A DNA stretch of 64,000 bases from DASQHL01 sp963843685 (GCA_963843685.1 CAWJLO010000021.1:1-64000), one strand, 5' to 3'. Positions 25,729 to 34,331 are shown, counted from the first letter of the stretch. The notes: generated by a model not told the origin, from the sequence alone. A program made the numbers and translations.

Positions 25729-26820
25729 CTAGACCCAGCCCATCTCGCGTTCGATGGCGCCGACGTCCGCCGGGACGTGGTGGAGCGGCGGCTCCGTCCG
25801 CAGCGCCGTCTCCGGATCCTTCAGCCCCGTGCCCGTGATGATGCAGACGATCGTCTCGCCCTTGAAGCTGCGCCCGGACCCCGCTTGCTTGAGCACGCCC
25901 GCCACGCATGCCGCCGACGCCGGCTCGCAGAAGATCCCCTCATCCCGCGCCAGCCGATCGTACGCCGCCAGGATCTCGTCGTCCGTCACCGCCTCGATGC
26001 TGCCACCCGACGCGTCGCGCGCCTCGATCGCCATCTTCCACGACGCTGGGTTGCCGATGCGGATCGCGCTCGCGACCGTCTGTGGCTCGGCAATCGGCGC
26101 ACCCGACACCAGCGGCGCCGCACCCGCGGCCTGGAATCCCGTCATCCGCGGCCGTTTGCTGGTGCGCTCCATGTGGTGGTACTCGACGAAGCCCTTCCAG
26201 TACGCCGTGATGTTCCCCGCGTTCCCGACCGGTAGCGCCAGCACGTCGGGCGCATCACCCAGCGCGTCCGCGATTTCGAACGACGCCGTCTTCTGTCCTT
26301 CGATCCGGTACGGATTCACGGAGTTCACCAGCGCGATCGGGTGCTTCGACGTGATCTCGCGCGCCATCCGCAGCGCGTCGTCGAAGTTACCGTCGACCGC
26401 GATGATCTCCGCTCCGTGCACCGCGCTCTGCGCCATCTTCCCGCGCGCGATCTTCCCCTCCGGCACGATTACGTACACCTTCAGGCCGTACCGCCCCGCG
26501 TACGCCGCCGCCGATGCGCTGGTGTTGCCGGTGGACGCGCACATGATCGCCTGCGCGCCGTCCTCCATCGCCTTCGCCACGGCGACGACCATGCCGCGGT
26601 CCTTGAACGATCCCGTCGGGTTGCAGCTCTCGAGCTTGAAGTACAGCGCTTCGCAGCCGAGGTCGCGCTCGAGCATCGTCGACCTCACAAGCGGCGTATC
26701 GCCTTCGCCAAGCGAGATCATCGGCGTGCGGTCTGTGAGCGGCAGGTGGCTTGCGAAGCGGCGCAGCACGCCCCGGTCGGGCAGATCGCCGTAGAGCCGC
26801 GGCGCGACGTCCGTTGTCAC
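25729..26820 (-). CDS. thrC: Threonine synthase
   Basis: 363 aa PLP enzyme that converts O-phosphohomoserine to threonine. TPMISLGEGDTPLV near residue 33, then LESCNPTGSFKDRG with the PLP-binding Lys (about 74), CASTGNTSASAAAYAGRYGL (phosphate-binding loop of the cofactor), and ALPVGNAGNITAYW. Its start overlaps the stop of the coiled-coil gene by four bases (ATGA), which itself overlaps hom, so the three are translationally coupled. This fits the pathway: hom makes homoserine and thrC finishes threonine. No thrB is present between them. Confidence 0.95.
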   Translation of the reverse strand: MTTDVAPRLYGDLPDRGVLRRFASHLPLTDRTPMISLGEGDTPLVRSTMLERDLGCEALYFKLESCNPTGSFKDRGMVVAVAKAMEDGAQAIMCASTGNTSASAAAYAGRYGLKVYVIVPEGKIARGKMAQSAVHGAEIIAVDGNFDDALRMAREITSKHPIALVNSVNPYRIEGQKTASFEIADALGDAPDVLALPVGNAGNITAYWKGFVEYHHMERTSKRPRMTGFQAAGAAPLVSGAPIAEPQTVASAIRIGNPASWKMAIEARDASGGSIEAVTDDEILAAYDRLARDEGIFCEPASAACVAGVLKQAGSGRSFKGETIVCIITGTGLKDPETALRTEPPLHHVPADVGAIEREMGWV

Positions 26821-27842
26821 TCTTCCTCGCTCTTGAGCTGGCTCGACTGCACGCGCAGCTCCTTCGCCTGCCGTTCCATCTCCTCGATCTCGCGGCGCTT
26901 CATCCGCTCGATCGTCTGCGTCAGCTTCAGCACATGCTCGGTAAGCGTGCGTCGGTACTCCAACGTGGATGCATGGACGTGCTCGATGCGCGTGTCGTGC
27001 GCGCGCAGTCGCGTCTCCAGCTGCCCCGCAAGCTCCTCCTGCCGCTCCACCCGCACCCGCGCGTCGTCGAGCGTCTCTTCCGCGCGCGACGTCCGGTCCT
27101 CCAGCCGCTGTCGCTCGGCGCGCAGCAGCTCCACCCGCTCGGCCAGCAGCGGGATCTGGCGAAACTCCTCGAGTTGCGTCTGCAGCTCCACCTCGATGCG
27201 TGCCCCCACCTCGTGCGCCACGCGCGCGCGCTCCGCCAGCACGTCGTCCTCCCGCCGTAATGCGCGGATTGCCGACTCCACCTCCGCCAACGCCTGCTCG
27301 ACTCGCGTCAGCGCGTCCATGTTGCGGTTGCCGCGGCCCTCCACCGCCTCCAGCCGCTGGCTGAGCGACTGGAACTGCAGGTGCGAACGCGACACTTCCT
27401 CTTGGAACCGCCGGTTGGACTCGTCGACCGTGCCCTGGCGCTCCGCCAGCCCCTCCGTGCGGCGCTCCAGTTCCTGCACTCGCCGATAGGTATCATTCCG
27501 CTCGGCTTGGTCGCGCTGCCGCTCCTCGTTCGTCGAGCGCTCGATCAGTTCGAACTTCGTGTCGATCAGCACCTCGGCGTCCTGGATGCGCTCCAGCAGC
27601 CCGGCGACCTGCCGGAGCTGCTCCTGCATGTTCGGCAGCCCGAGCGTGCGGGCCCCCATCTCGCGCAGGTGGCCGTCCGCGTCGCGAAGCTTCTCGTTGA
27701 TGTCCAGGATCGCCGCCTGCAGCTGGTCGTTCTGCTGCTGCAGCCGCCCCGAAATCGTCCGCAACTGCACGACCTGGTCCTGCAGCCAGTTGACGGCTTC
27801 GGCGCCCGTGCGGGCTTCGCTCTGTGGGTCCTGCATTGTCAT
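26817..27842 (-). CDS. Coiled-coil protein of unknown function inside the threonine operon
   Basis: 341 aa with no recognisable catalytic domain, signal peptide or membrane helix. Almost the whole length (about 15-335) is heptad-like helix rich in Glu, Arg, Gln and Leu, for example VVQLRTISGRLQQQNDQLQ, LEERIQDAEV-type stretches and LELRRQ-type repeats, so a long dimeric coiled coil is expected. Both ends overlap neighbours by four bases (hom stop, thrC start), forcing co-expression with threonine enzymes. Not a homoserine kinase. It could be a scaffold or a structural protein that shares the operon by chance. Confidence 0.8.
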   Translation of the reverse strand: MTMQDPQSEARTGAEAVNWLQDQVVQLRTISGRLQQQNDQLQAAILDINEKLRDADGHLREMGARTLGLPNMQEQLRQVAGLLERIQDAEVLIDTKFELIERSTNEERQRDQAERNDTYRRVQELERRTEGLAERQGTVDESNRRFQEEVSRSHLQFQSLSQRLEAVEGRGNRNMDALTRVEQALAEVESAIRALRREDDVLAERARVAHEVGARIEVELQTQLEEFRQIPLLAERVELLRAERQRLEDRTSRAEETLDDARVRVERQEELAGQLETRLRAHDTRIEHVHASTLEYRRTLTEHVLKLTQTIERMKRREIEEMERQAKELRVQSSQLKSEEE

Positions 27843-29137
27843 GGCGTCACCCGCAGCACCTGCTCCACCCCGTGGGCTCCTTCCAGCTTACGGATCCCGT
27901 TCAGAGCGTCCTGCACCGCGTCCTCACGCGCGTCGTGCGTCATGATCACGATCTCCGCCGTGCCCGCGCCATCCACTTCCTTCTGGATCACGGAGGCGAT
28001 GCTGATGGCTCGGTCGCCCAGCGTCGTCGCTATGCGCGCCAGTACGCCCGGCTGGTCCGCCACGCCGATGCGGAGATAGTACCGCGATCGCGTCTCGCTC
28101 ACCGGCAGCACGCGCACACCCGACTCGCGCCGGAACGAGTGCGGCCAGTACACGTTGTTGCTGATGCTCACTGCCGCGTCCAGCGCGTCCGCCACTACGG
28201 CCGACGTCGTCGGCAATGACCCCGCGCCCGGGCCTTCGAACAGTACGCGGTTCATCAGGTCGCCCTCGATCTCGACTGCGTTCAGTACGCCGTCCACGTT
28301 CGCCAGCAGCTCGCCTCGCGGCACCAGCGCCGGATGCACCCGCACTTCGACCGCATCGCCGGACTTCCTGCCCAGGGCGAGCAGCTTGATCGCGTACCCC
28401 AGCTCGCTCGCGTACACGAAGTCCCGCGCCGTAAGGCGAGTGATCCCTTCCCGGTACACGTCCTCCGGATGCACGTCCACGTGGAACGCCAGCGTCGCCA
28501 GGATCGAGAGTTTGAACGCCGCGTCGATCCCTTCCACGTCGTTCGTCGGGTCCGGCTCGGCGTACCCCAGCCGCTGCGCGTCGGCCAGCGCGTCGGCGAA
28601 GCTGGCGCCACCGCCGCTCATCGCCGTCAGGATGTAGTTCGTCGTTCCGTTGATGATCGCCGTCACGCTGAAGATGTCGTTGGCGAGGAGGTCGCGCTTC
28701 AGCGGCGCGATGATCGGGATGCCCCCGCCGACGCTCGCCTCGTACAGCAGATCGACGTTGTGCTGCCGCGCCAGCGATAGCAGCTCCCCGCCGTGTTTCG
28801 CCATCACCTCCTTGTTCGCCGTTACGACGAACTTGTTGGCCGTGATCGCGTCGCGGAGGTACTCGTACGCCGGCTGCTCGCCCCCGATCACTTCGATGAT
28901 CAGTCTGATCTCGGGATCCCGGATCAACTCGCCCGCGTCGGTCGTGAGCAGCGACGCGTCTACGCTGAAGCCGCGCGCCTTCGCCGGGTCGCGTACCAGC
29001 ACGCGCCGCAGCACCAGCGGCAACCCGATCTGTCGCGCGTAGACGTCGGCCTTCTCGTGCAGGATTCGTGCGACGCCGCTGCCGACGCCGCCGAGCCCCA
29101 TCAGGCCGATGCCTATCGCCCGCGCGTCATTGCCCAT
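27839..29137 (-). CDS. hom: Homoserine dehydrogenase
   Basis: 432 aa. Reduces aspartate semialdehyde to homoserine. The N-terminal NAD(P)-binding motif is GIGLMGLGGVGSGVARIL; VVTANKEVMAKHG and NGTTNYILTAMSGGGASFADAL are the signature of the catalytic domain, with DPTNDVEGIDAAFKLSIL completing it. Residues about 350-430 are an ACT domain (YYLRIGVADQPGVLARIATTLG) that normally mediates threonine feedback inhibition. Its start overlaps the end of the upstream ppiC-like gene and its stop overlaps the coiled-coil gene. Confidence 0.96.
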   Translation of the reverse strand: MGNDARAIGIGLMGLGGVGSGVARILHEKADVYARQIGLPLVLRRVLVRDPAKARGFSVDASLLTTDAGELIRDPEIRLIIEVIGGEQPAYEYLRDAITANKFVVTANKEVMAKHGGELLSLARQHNVDLLYEASVGGGIPIIAPLKRDLLANDIFSVTAIINGTTNYILTAMSGGGASFADALADAQRLGYAEPDPTNDVEGIDAAFKLSILATLAFHVDVHPEDVYREGITRLTARDFVYASELGYAIKLLALGRKSGDAVEVRVHPALVPRGELLANVDGVLNAVEIEGDLMNRVLFEGPGAGSLPTTSAVVADALDAAVSISNNVYWPHSFRRESGVRVLPVSETRSRYYLRIGVADQPGVLARIATTLGDRAISIASVIQKEVDGAGTAEIVIMTHDAREDAVQDALNGIRKLEGAHGVEQVLRVTP

Positions 29138-30419
29138 TGCCGGGCGCCACAGGCTGACTCGGGGCTACCGGAGTCGATCCGGCCACCGTTGGAACTGACG
29201 CCGCCGTAGCTCCCGGCGTCGGCTGGGACGCCGGCGTGCCTGGCGTTGCCTCGCCGGTAGCCTGACTCGTCGGAGGCGCCAGCGCCGCTGCCGTCGCAGC
29301 GGCCGACGACGCTGCTGCCTGCGTGGCCTGCGCCGCGATCTGCTGCTTCTGCACCTTCGGCAAGATGTTCGACGCCACCCAGCCGAGCGCATCGCTCTGC
29401 GCCTGCGTGTCCCAGTCGCGGAAGACCGTCATGCTAGCTTCCGTGTTCGTCAGCCAGTCGTTGTACTGCTTGTTCGCCAGCCCCGGCTTCTCGCTATCCG
29501 TCACTGGTTGGTCCGACCGGTCCACCAGCCGCACGATGTAGAACACGGTGCCGCTGCTGTTCTGCAGCACCGCGCTCGTATCGCCGGGCTTCGCCGTCGA
29601 AAGAAAGCTTTGATACGTCGCGTCGGCGAGGTCGACGGGTGAGTAGTCGTGCAACCCTCCCGTCGTCGCAACGTTGCTCTCTTTGGACACCGCCTTCGCG
29701 ACGGTCGCCCAGTCCTCCCCGCTGTTAACTCGGTACAGCGCCGCGTTGGCGTCGTCCTGCGTGGCGGTCTGGATCAGGTCGAACTTCGCCTGGGAGACCG
29801 TCGCTGGCACCTCGGACGTGAACTTGGCGACCACCTTCGACTCGAGTTGCTGGCCGCGCAGCAGCCGGCGATACTCCGTCTCTGTGAGGCCCGTGAGATC
29901 CAGCTGCTTCTTGAGCGCGTCGGCGACGGCTTGATTAGTCGCGTTCGACGCCAGCCCCAGTTTGGCGAGCAGGTTCTGCTGCACTTCATCGCTTGTAAGG
30001 GTGACGCCCAGGTCCGACTCGGCGCGTGTAACCAGAGTAATCTCGTCTAACTCGGCCCTGTACGTGGTTTCGCCGAGAACCGTCACCGCCTGGCTGCTCT
30101 GCTGAAATGCCGACGCGTTCGGCCCCTGGCTGTACTCGTACCCCATCCGTCGCCGCATCGCGCTGTACGAGACCTTGATCCCGTTGGCTTCGAGCACGGT
30201 TCGGTTCCGGGGCTTGATCACGGCGTTCCAGTAACCGAGCGCCAGCACGCCCAGCACGATCACCAGCACCAGGCCCACGCCGCCGAGGAGCAGCAGCCGC
30301 GACGACTGCTCCGGGTCCATCTTGAACGCGTCGCGCCAGGACCCGCCGGACTTGTGGGACGTCGGCTTGCGCGCCGGCTGCGGCCGCGTCCCGCGTCCCG
30401 ACTTGCTCTCGCCTGCCAT
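29127..30419 (-). CDS. Membrane-anchored SurA/PpiC-like peptidyl-prolyl isomerase
   Basis: 430 aa. A basic cytoplasmic tail is followed by one membrane helix at about residues 40-65 (RLLLLGGVGLVLVIVLGVLA). A SurA-type N-terminal domain follows (VLEANGIKVSYSAMRRRM, LDLTGLTETEYRRLLRGQQL), then a parvulin domain (DDANAALYRVNSGEDWATVA, GDTSAVLQNSSGTVFYIVRLVDR). The C-terminal 70 residues are Ala/Pro/Thr-rich and disordered. It probably assists folding of secreted proteins outside the membrane. GGAGGGTGG precedes ATG 30419. The gene overlaps hom by 11 bp, tying it to the threonine genes. Confidence 0.85.
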   Translation of the reverse strand: MAGESKSGRGTRPQPARKPTSHKSGGSWRDAFKMDPEQSSRLLLLGGVGLVLVIVLGVLALGYWNAVIKPRNRTVLEANGIKVSYSAMRRRMGYEYSQGPNASAFQQSSQAVTVLGETTYRAELDEITLVTRAESDLGVTLTSDEVQQNLLAKLGLASNATNQAVADALKKQLDLTGLTETEYRRLLRGQQLESKVVAKFTSEVPATVSQAKFDLIQTATQDDANAALYRVNSGEDWATVAKAVSKESNVATTGGLHDYSPVDLADATYQSFLSTAKPGDTSAVLQNSSGTVFYIVRLVDRSDQPVTDSEKPGLANKQYNDWLTNTEASMTVFRDWDTQAQSDALGWVASNILPKVQKQQIAAQATQAAASSAAATAAALAPPTSQATGEATPGTPASQPTPGATAASVPTVAGSTPVAPSQPVAPGNGQ

Positions 30420-30514
30420 CGATTCACCACCCTCCGCGCGTCCCAGAGTCAAACGCGGGACACGCGGCTGTGTTGCCTGCTACCGGCCTCGCGTCACCGG
30501 CCGCTGCTGCTCCG

Positions 30515-30913
30515 CTAGCGGGAGAACGTGCTCGTCGTGCGGATGTGGTCCGCGGTGTACGGCAGCAGCGCCAGGTGCCGCGCCCGCTTGATAGCGAGCG
30601 TCAGCCGCCTCTGGTGGCGCGCGCACGTCCCCGTCTTCCGGCGGGGCTCGATCTTACCGCGGTCGGAGATGTACCGCCGCAGCTTCACCGGGTCCTTGTA
30701 GTCGATGATGTCAATCTTGTCCACGCAGAACGCGCAGACCTTCCGACGCCCGCCGAAACGCCCTCTTCCGCCGCCGCCACCTCCGCTGCGTCGCGGGCCG
30801 CCACCGGACCGCTCCTCGGGCCGGCCGGGACCTTCCGGTCGGGGCGACGCACCTTCGTCCGGTGCTTGCGTCGCCGGAGGGCTCAACTCGCCTTCCGCTA
30901 CCTCACTCGTCAT
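30515..30913 (-). CDS. rpsR: 30S ribosomal protein S18 with long N-terminal extension
   Basis: 132 aa. Residues from about 55 onward are canonical S18: KVCAFCVDKIDIIDYKDPVK, LRRYISDRGKIEPRRKTGTC, ARHQRRLTLAIKRARHLALL. The first 50-odd residues form a Glu/Pro/Gly/Arg-rich extension (GPRRSGGGGGGRGRFGG); most S18 proteins have only about 75-90 residues in all. S18 binds S6 on the small subunit platform, and rpsF lies two genes upstream. Part of the rpsF-ssb-rpsR cluster, common in bacteria. Confidence 0.95.
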   Translation of the reverse strand: MTSEVAEGELSPPATQAPDEGASPRPEGPGRPEERSGGGPRRSGGGGGGRGRFGGRRKVCAFCVDKIDIIDYKDPVKLRRYISDRGKIEPRRKTGTCARHQRRLTLAIKRARHLALLPYTADHIRTTSTFSR

Positions 30914-30958
30914 GCGTCATCCTTCCTCCCACGGCGCCCACGAGGCGCCTATTCCAAA

Positions 30959-31378
30959 CTATTCGAACGGAAGGTCGTCTGGATCGACCGCCGCCGGTGC
31001 AGCGCCGCCGTCGTCGAACCGGTCCATCCGCGCCGCGCCGCCGCCCCCCGCGCTCCCGAGGAACAGCACCGTCTGCGCCACGACCTCCGTCTTGTACCGC
31101 TTCTGTCCGTCCTGCCCTTCCCACGATCGGGTCTGGAGGCGTCCTTCCACGTACGCCTGCCGCCCCTTCGCGAGAAACTGGCTGCACAACTCCGCCAGCT
31201 TGTCCCACGTCACCACGTCGAACCAGTCGGTCTCTTCGCGGCGCTCCCCTTCCGGCGTGTTGTGCGTCCTGTTGCACGCCAGCGAGAACGTCGTCACGGC
31301 CTTCCCGTTCGCCGTGTAACGCATCTCCGGGTCCTTGCCCACGTTCCCGATGAGCATCACTTTGTTCAAACCCGCCAT
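30959..31378 (-). CDS. ssb: Single-stranded DNA-binding protein
   Basis: 139 aa. OB fold with MAGLNKVMLIGNVGKDPEMR, VTTFSLACNRTH, TDWFDVVTWDKLAELCSQFL, KGRQAYVEGRLQTRSWE. The short Gly/Ala-rich tail ends DPDDLPFE, the acidic Asp-Asp-hydrophobic-Pro-Phe tip by which SSB recruits replication and repair proteins. ATG 31378 is chosen because homology begins there. Lies between rpsF and rpsR. Confidence 0.95.
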   Translation of the reverse strand: MAGLNKVMLIGNVGKDPEMRYTANGKAVTTFSLACNRTHNTPEGERREETDWFDVVTWDKLAELCSQFLAKGRQAYVEGRLQTRSWEGQDGQKRYKTEVVAQTVLFLGSAGGGGAARMDRFDDGGAAPAAVDPDDLPFE

Positions 31379-31434
31379 CTCTTTACGTCCCTCTCGAGTG
31401 TCCGCGGGCCCGCGCCGGTCCGGTCGTTCGCCGT

Positions 31435-31725
31435 CTACTCCTCGTCCTTGCGGATCAACAGATGTCGCAGCACGTCGTCCGAAATCGCGAATCCGCTCTC
31501 CAGTTCGTGCGCCCGCGCCGGGTCGAGCCGGATCTGCGTCACGACGTAGTTCCCCTCGACGTGCCGTTTGATCGGGTACGCCAGCTTGCGGCGCCCCCAC
31601 GGTGTGATCTCCGCGATCTCGCCCCCGCGCCCGGTCACCGCCGTGGTGACGCGTTCGATCGCGGCCGGCACGTCCTCCTCCGCGATCTCCGGACTCATCA
31701 CCACCACGAGCTCGTATTCGTGCAA
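31435..31725 (-). CDS. rpsF: 30S ribosomal protein S6
   Basis: 96 aa if translation starts at TTG 31725, which gives (M)HEYELVVVMSPEIAEEDV, matching the MRxYELxx start of S6 proteins, with GGAGGG a few bases upstream. An earlier in-frame TTG at 31749 would add eight residues without homology. Further motifs are GGEIAEITPWGRRKLAYPIK and EGNYVVTQIRLDPA. S6 forms a heterodimer with S18. First gene of the long minus-strand run. Confidence 0.94.
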   Translation of the reverse strand: MHEYELVVVMSPEIAEEDVPAAIERVTTAVTGRGGEIAEITPWGRRKLAYPIKRHVEGNYVVTQIRLDPARAHELESGFAISDDVLRHLLIRKDEE

Positions 31726-31749
31726 GATCCCTCCACGTTCAGTCGTCAA

Positions 31750-31833
31750 AGCAAATCGGCCGGGCGCTCCGGAGTGCTCACTCGGAGGCCGGGCCGTGCG
31801 AACATCGTCTATTCGTTAGGTCGCTCGACAGCG
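31750..31833 (-). promoter_or_regulatory. rpsF leader with stem-loop, possible S6:S18 autoregulatory RNA
   Basis: The transcript leader of about 85-110 bases folds a GC-rich stem (GGCCTCCGAGTG ... CACTCCGGAG ... GGCC, about 31762-31800). Many bacteria control rpsF with an S6:S18-binding hairpin in this position; whether this one carries the diagnostic bulged CCG is not certain from inspection. Confidence 0.35.
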
Positions 31834-31839
31834 CACGCA

Positions 31840-31868
31840 ATTATAGGAAGCGCCCTCAGTCAAGTCAA
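31840..31868 (-). promoter_or_regulatory. Near-consensus sigma-70 promoter for the rpsF-ssb-rpsR run
   Basis: On the minus strand, TTGACT (31863-31868), exactly 17 bases, TATAAT (31840-31845). About 110 bp upstream of rpsF. It is the best-matching promoter in the window. Confidence 0.8.
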
Positions 31869-31955
31869 CGCGAAGCCCGCCGCCCTCCACTGTAACCTGT
31901 CGCCCGCAGGCGGTACGCTGTGCGCGTAGTCCGTAGCCCATACGAGAGGTGGCCG

Positions 31956-32153
31956 ATGCGTAAAGACCTCATGGACATCCTCGCCTGCCCCATGTGCAAA
32001 GGCGAACTGACCCTCACCATCGACGAGGAGAAGGACGACGAGATCGTCCGCGGGACGCTGTTCTGCGCCAAATGCAACGAGCGCTACCCGATCGAAGACA
32101 GCATCCCGAACCTCCTGCCGCCCGACCTCCGCAAAGCGGCGAGCGGCGCCTGA
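31956..32153 (+). CDS. Trm112-family protein (UPF0434-like zinc-binding protein)
   Basis: 65 aa starting MRKDLMDILACPMCKGELTL, with a second pair of cysteines in LFCAKCNERYPI and ending EDSIPNLLPPDLR. Trm112 proteins hold a zinc-type site and activate partner methyltransferases; bacterial versions are short like this. GAGAGGTGG precedes ATG 31956. Divergent from the rpsF promoter. Confidence 0.9.
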   Translation: MRKDLMDILACPMCKGELTLTIDEEKDDEIVRGTLFCAKCNERYPIEDSIPNLLPPDLRKAASGA

Positions 32154-32170
32154 GTTCCCGGAGGATCGAT

Positions 32171-32401
32171 ATGGGACGCTCACGACAGCTCGGCATGTAC
32201 ATCGTCATTGCCGCCTCCATCCAGGCGCTCGTCATGCTCGTCGGTGCCATGCGCCGCAGCTACTGGGTCATCGCCCTGCCTGTGCTCGTCGCCACCGGCA
32301 TCGTCAGCGCCCTCGCGTTCTGGGTCGGCTGGACGATGATGAACACCGAGCCGGACATGGCGGAACTGGAGGAGCAGGAGAACGTCCCTGCGCCCATCTA
32401 G
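32171..32401 (+). CDS. Small membrane protein, two helices
   Basis: 76 aa. Two hydrophobic segments, about residues 8-26 (MYIVIAASIQALVMLVGAM) and 32-55 (VIALPVLVATGIVSALAFWVG), separated by RRSYW, then an acidic tail (EPDMAELEEQEN). GGAGGA precedes ATG 32171, 17 bp after the Trm112 gene, so the pair is likely an operon. Function unknown. Confidence 0.75.
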   Translation: MGRSRQLGMYIVIAASIQALVMLVGAMRRSYWVIALPVLVATGIVSALAFWVGWTMMNTEPDMAELEEQENVPAPI

Positions 32402-32423
32402 CCCCGCAGTCCTCCCCACAATG

Positions 32424-32449
32424 AAAACACCCGGCTTGGGTGCCGGGTG
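32424..32449 (-). terminator. Rho-independent terminator for the zinc-ribbon gene
   Basis: CACCCGGC / GCCGGGTG 8-bp stem with a six-base loop (32428-32449), followed on the minus strand by TTTTC. It lies 47 bp past the stop of the minus-strand gene at 32496, and it may also serve the convergent plus-strand pair. Confidence 0.75.
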
Positions 32450-32495
32450 CGCGATCACGCTGTAGGACGTTCGTCCGCCGGAGTCGTTTCGGAGT

Positions 32496-32702
32496 CTAGA
32501 GCCGCAGCTTCCCGTGTGAAGGCTGCCTGCGGCGCTGCCGCGGGTGCCCCTCTTCCTCGTCCAGCAGGTCGATCGGTGGCGTCGACACCGCCTCGTGGAC
32601 GTAGCCGCAGCACAGGCACGTGCTGTACGCGCCGTACCAATCGCGTTCTACGATCATGGAGCCTCGGCAGCGGGGACAAGTTCGGGGAAGGGCGGTGTTC
32701 AT
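32496..32702 (-). CDS. Small zinc-ribbon protein
   Basis: 68 aa. Two Cys-x2-Cys pairs, TCPRCRGSMIVERDW and STCLCCGYVHE, form a zinc ribbon; the rest is acidic then basic. ATG 32702 has GGAGG eight bases upstream, which decides it over a longer frame. No known partner; similar small zinc-ribbon proteins are often nucleic-acid associated. Confidence 0.75.
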   Translation of the reverse strand: MNTALPRTCPRCRGSMIVERDWYGAYSTCLCCGYVHEAVSTPPIDLLDEEEGHPRQRRRQPSHGKLRL

Positions 32703-33326
32703 GAGGCAGTCCTCCACGGGCCCGTGGGCCATCCCCCCGCGGCCGCGCGGGAGATCCATCAGAAAGCCGCTACGCCACCAATCACGGGCCTTCCGATGCC
32801 TACGGGGTTAGCTGTCGGGTTCGGACTGAAGGCTGTCCTACGCATCGACGCGCCGGTATGCACCGGGTCGCCGCACGATTCACCCCGCCCGCTGTGCGCG
32901 GATTTGGTTCCCCCGCCACCGCCTGCCGGTGCTCCGGCTCAGCGACGTTCGGCTTGCCCGCCCGGAGGCAGGCGCGACTCTCGACCGACCGCAGAGAGTC
33001 ATTTGTGATTTCCGGTACATGTTACGATCGGATGGCGTTTCCTGTCAACGGGTCTCCGCGATTTTCGTACGGATTCTGTAAAGCGCCCCCCCGGATCTAC
33101 GAGAAATGGAACAAGAGTGCGATCCGGCTGCGTTCGCCGTAATCATCACACTCGCGCCCTGAGTCGGCTTGCCATCTGGGAGCGTCCAGGCTGCGCTCGC
33201 CCCGCGTCGAGATGCGGGATCGAGATGGCGAGACACGTCGATCACGTCGGCAGCGGCGCTGATGACACCGCCCCTTCGTCGATCTACGATGGTCGCGATC
33301 GGTTCAGCCTGAGTTCGGAGGGCGCA
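32703..33326. other. Gene-free gap upstream of the toroid protein gene
   Basis: About 620 bp without a convincing coding frame or repeat. It must contain the promoters of the divergent genes at 32702 and 33327, but I cannot pick a hexamer pair with confidence. Confidence 0.5.
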
Positions 33327-34331
33327 ATGGTCGCGGAAACCTCAATCGTCGCTAGGCTGCAGGGTGCGCGCGACCGCGGCGTCGCCTATCTCCTGAAGCA
33401 GCAGCGCGCCGATGGCGCCATTGGCAACCCCGAGACGGAGGGCCTCGCCCCCTACTACAAGGCCGTCTGGGCGCTCGCCGCCGCCGGCCGCACCGAGGAG
33501 GGCAACCGCCTCGTTTCGTGGATCGCAAAGAACGTCCAGGATGAAGCCGGCGACTTCTCCGGCGACCTTCGCGGCTCCGACCACAACTACAGCTACCCGT
33601 ACCCCAACGGCTGGATCATCTGCGGCGCCCAGAAGCTCGGCCGCTTCGACCTCACGCACCGCGGCATGGACTTCCTCCTCACGCTCCAGAACAACGAGGA
33701 CGGCGGCTTCCGCATGCAGCGCGACAAGCCCGACTCGCCGCAGGATCTCCTCTGCAGCTCACAGGCCGGCAACGCCTGCCTCTTCACCGGCCATCTGGCC
33801 GAGGCGAAGAACGTCGGCCGTTTCCTCCGCTCAGTCTGGGACGCGCAGCCATACCCGGAGCGTGAGCTCTTCTTCGTCTACAAGCCCGGCCAGGGTCTCC
33901 GCACCGACTTCCCCGACGAGCGTCAGCGCCTCCACTCCATCCGCATCGACAAGCGCCGCCAGATGTACTTCAACATGGGCATCGCCGCCGCCTTCCTCGC
34001 CCGCCTCACCATGGCCACCGGCGACCACGAGTGGGCCGATCTCGGCAAGCGCTACCTGGAGATCGGCTTCAACGTCCTCGACGAGATGTACGAGACCGCG
34101 CAGGTCGGCAAGGTCGGCTGGGGCTCCGCCCTGGTCTACGGCGTCACCGGCGACCGCCGCTACCTCGACCTCGCCACGCGCGTCGGCGAGGCGCTGATCG
34201 CCCAGCAGACCGACACCGGCGGCTGGGACAACACCGGCGGCTACGTCAGCGACGCCATCCGCACCGAGGTCACCTGCGAGTTCATCGTCCTGCTCGACGA
34301 GATGATCGGCGGCCTCGGCTCCCGCGCCTGA
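33327..34331 (+). CDS. Prenyltransferase/squalene-cyclase-like alpha/alpha toroid protein
   Basis: 334 aa. Repeated helical hairpins carry Gln-x3-5-Gly motifs typical of the terpene cyclase/prenyltransferase toroid: LLKQQRADGAIGN, LTLQNNEDGGFRMQ and AQQTDTGGWDNTGGY. No DxDD or DCTAE catalytic motif is visible, so activity as a cyclase is doubtful; the fold is also used by polysaccharide- or peptide-processing proteins. GGAGGG lies four to five bases upstream of ATG 33327. It is followed 120 bp later by an alcohol dehydrogenase on the same strand, which might act on the same compound. Confidence 0.75.
   Translation: MVAETSIVARLQGARDRGVAYLLKQQRADGAIGNPETEGLAPYYKAVWALAAAGRTEEGNRLVSWIAKNVQDEAGDFSGDLRGSDHNYSYPYPNGWIICGAQKLGRFDLTHRGMDFLLTLQNNEDGGFRMQRDKPDSPQDLLCSSQAGNACLFTGHLAEAKNVGRFLRSVWDAQPYPERELFFVYKPGQGLRTDFPDERQRLHSIRIDKRRQMYFNMGIAAAFLARLTMATGDHEWADLGKRYLEIGFNVLDEMYETAQVGKVGWGSALVYGVTGDRRYLDLATRVGEALIAQQTDTGGWDNTGGYVSDAIRTEVTCEFIVLLDEMIGGLGSRA

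Noticed and set aside
33045..33245. 66-aa minus-strand open frame in the 32.7-33.3 kb gap
   Set aside because: No ribosome-binding site, no motif and biased composition; not supported.
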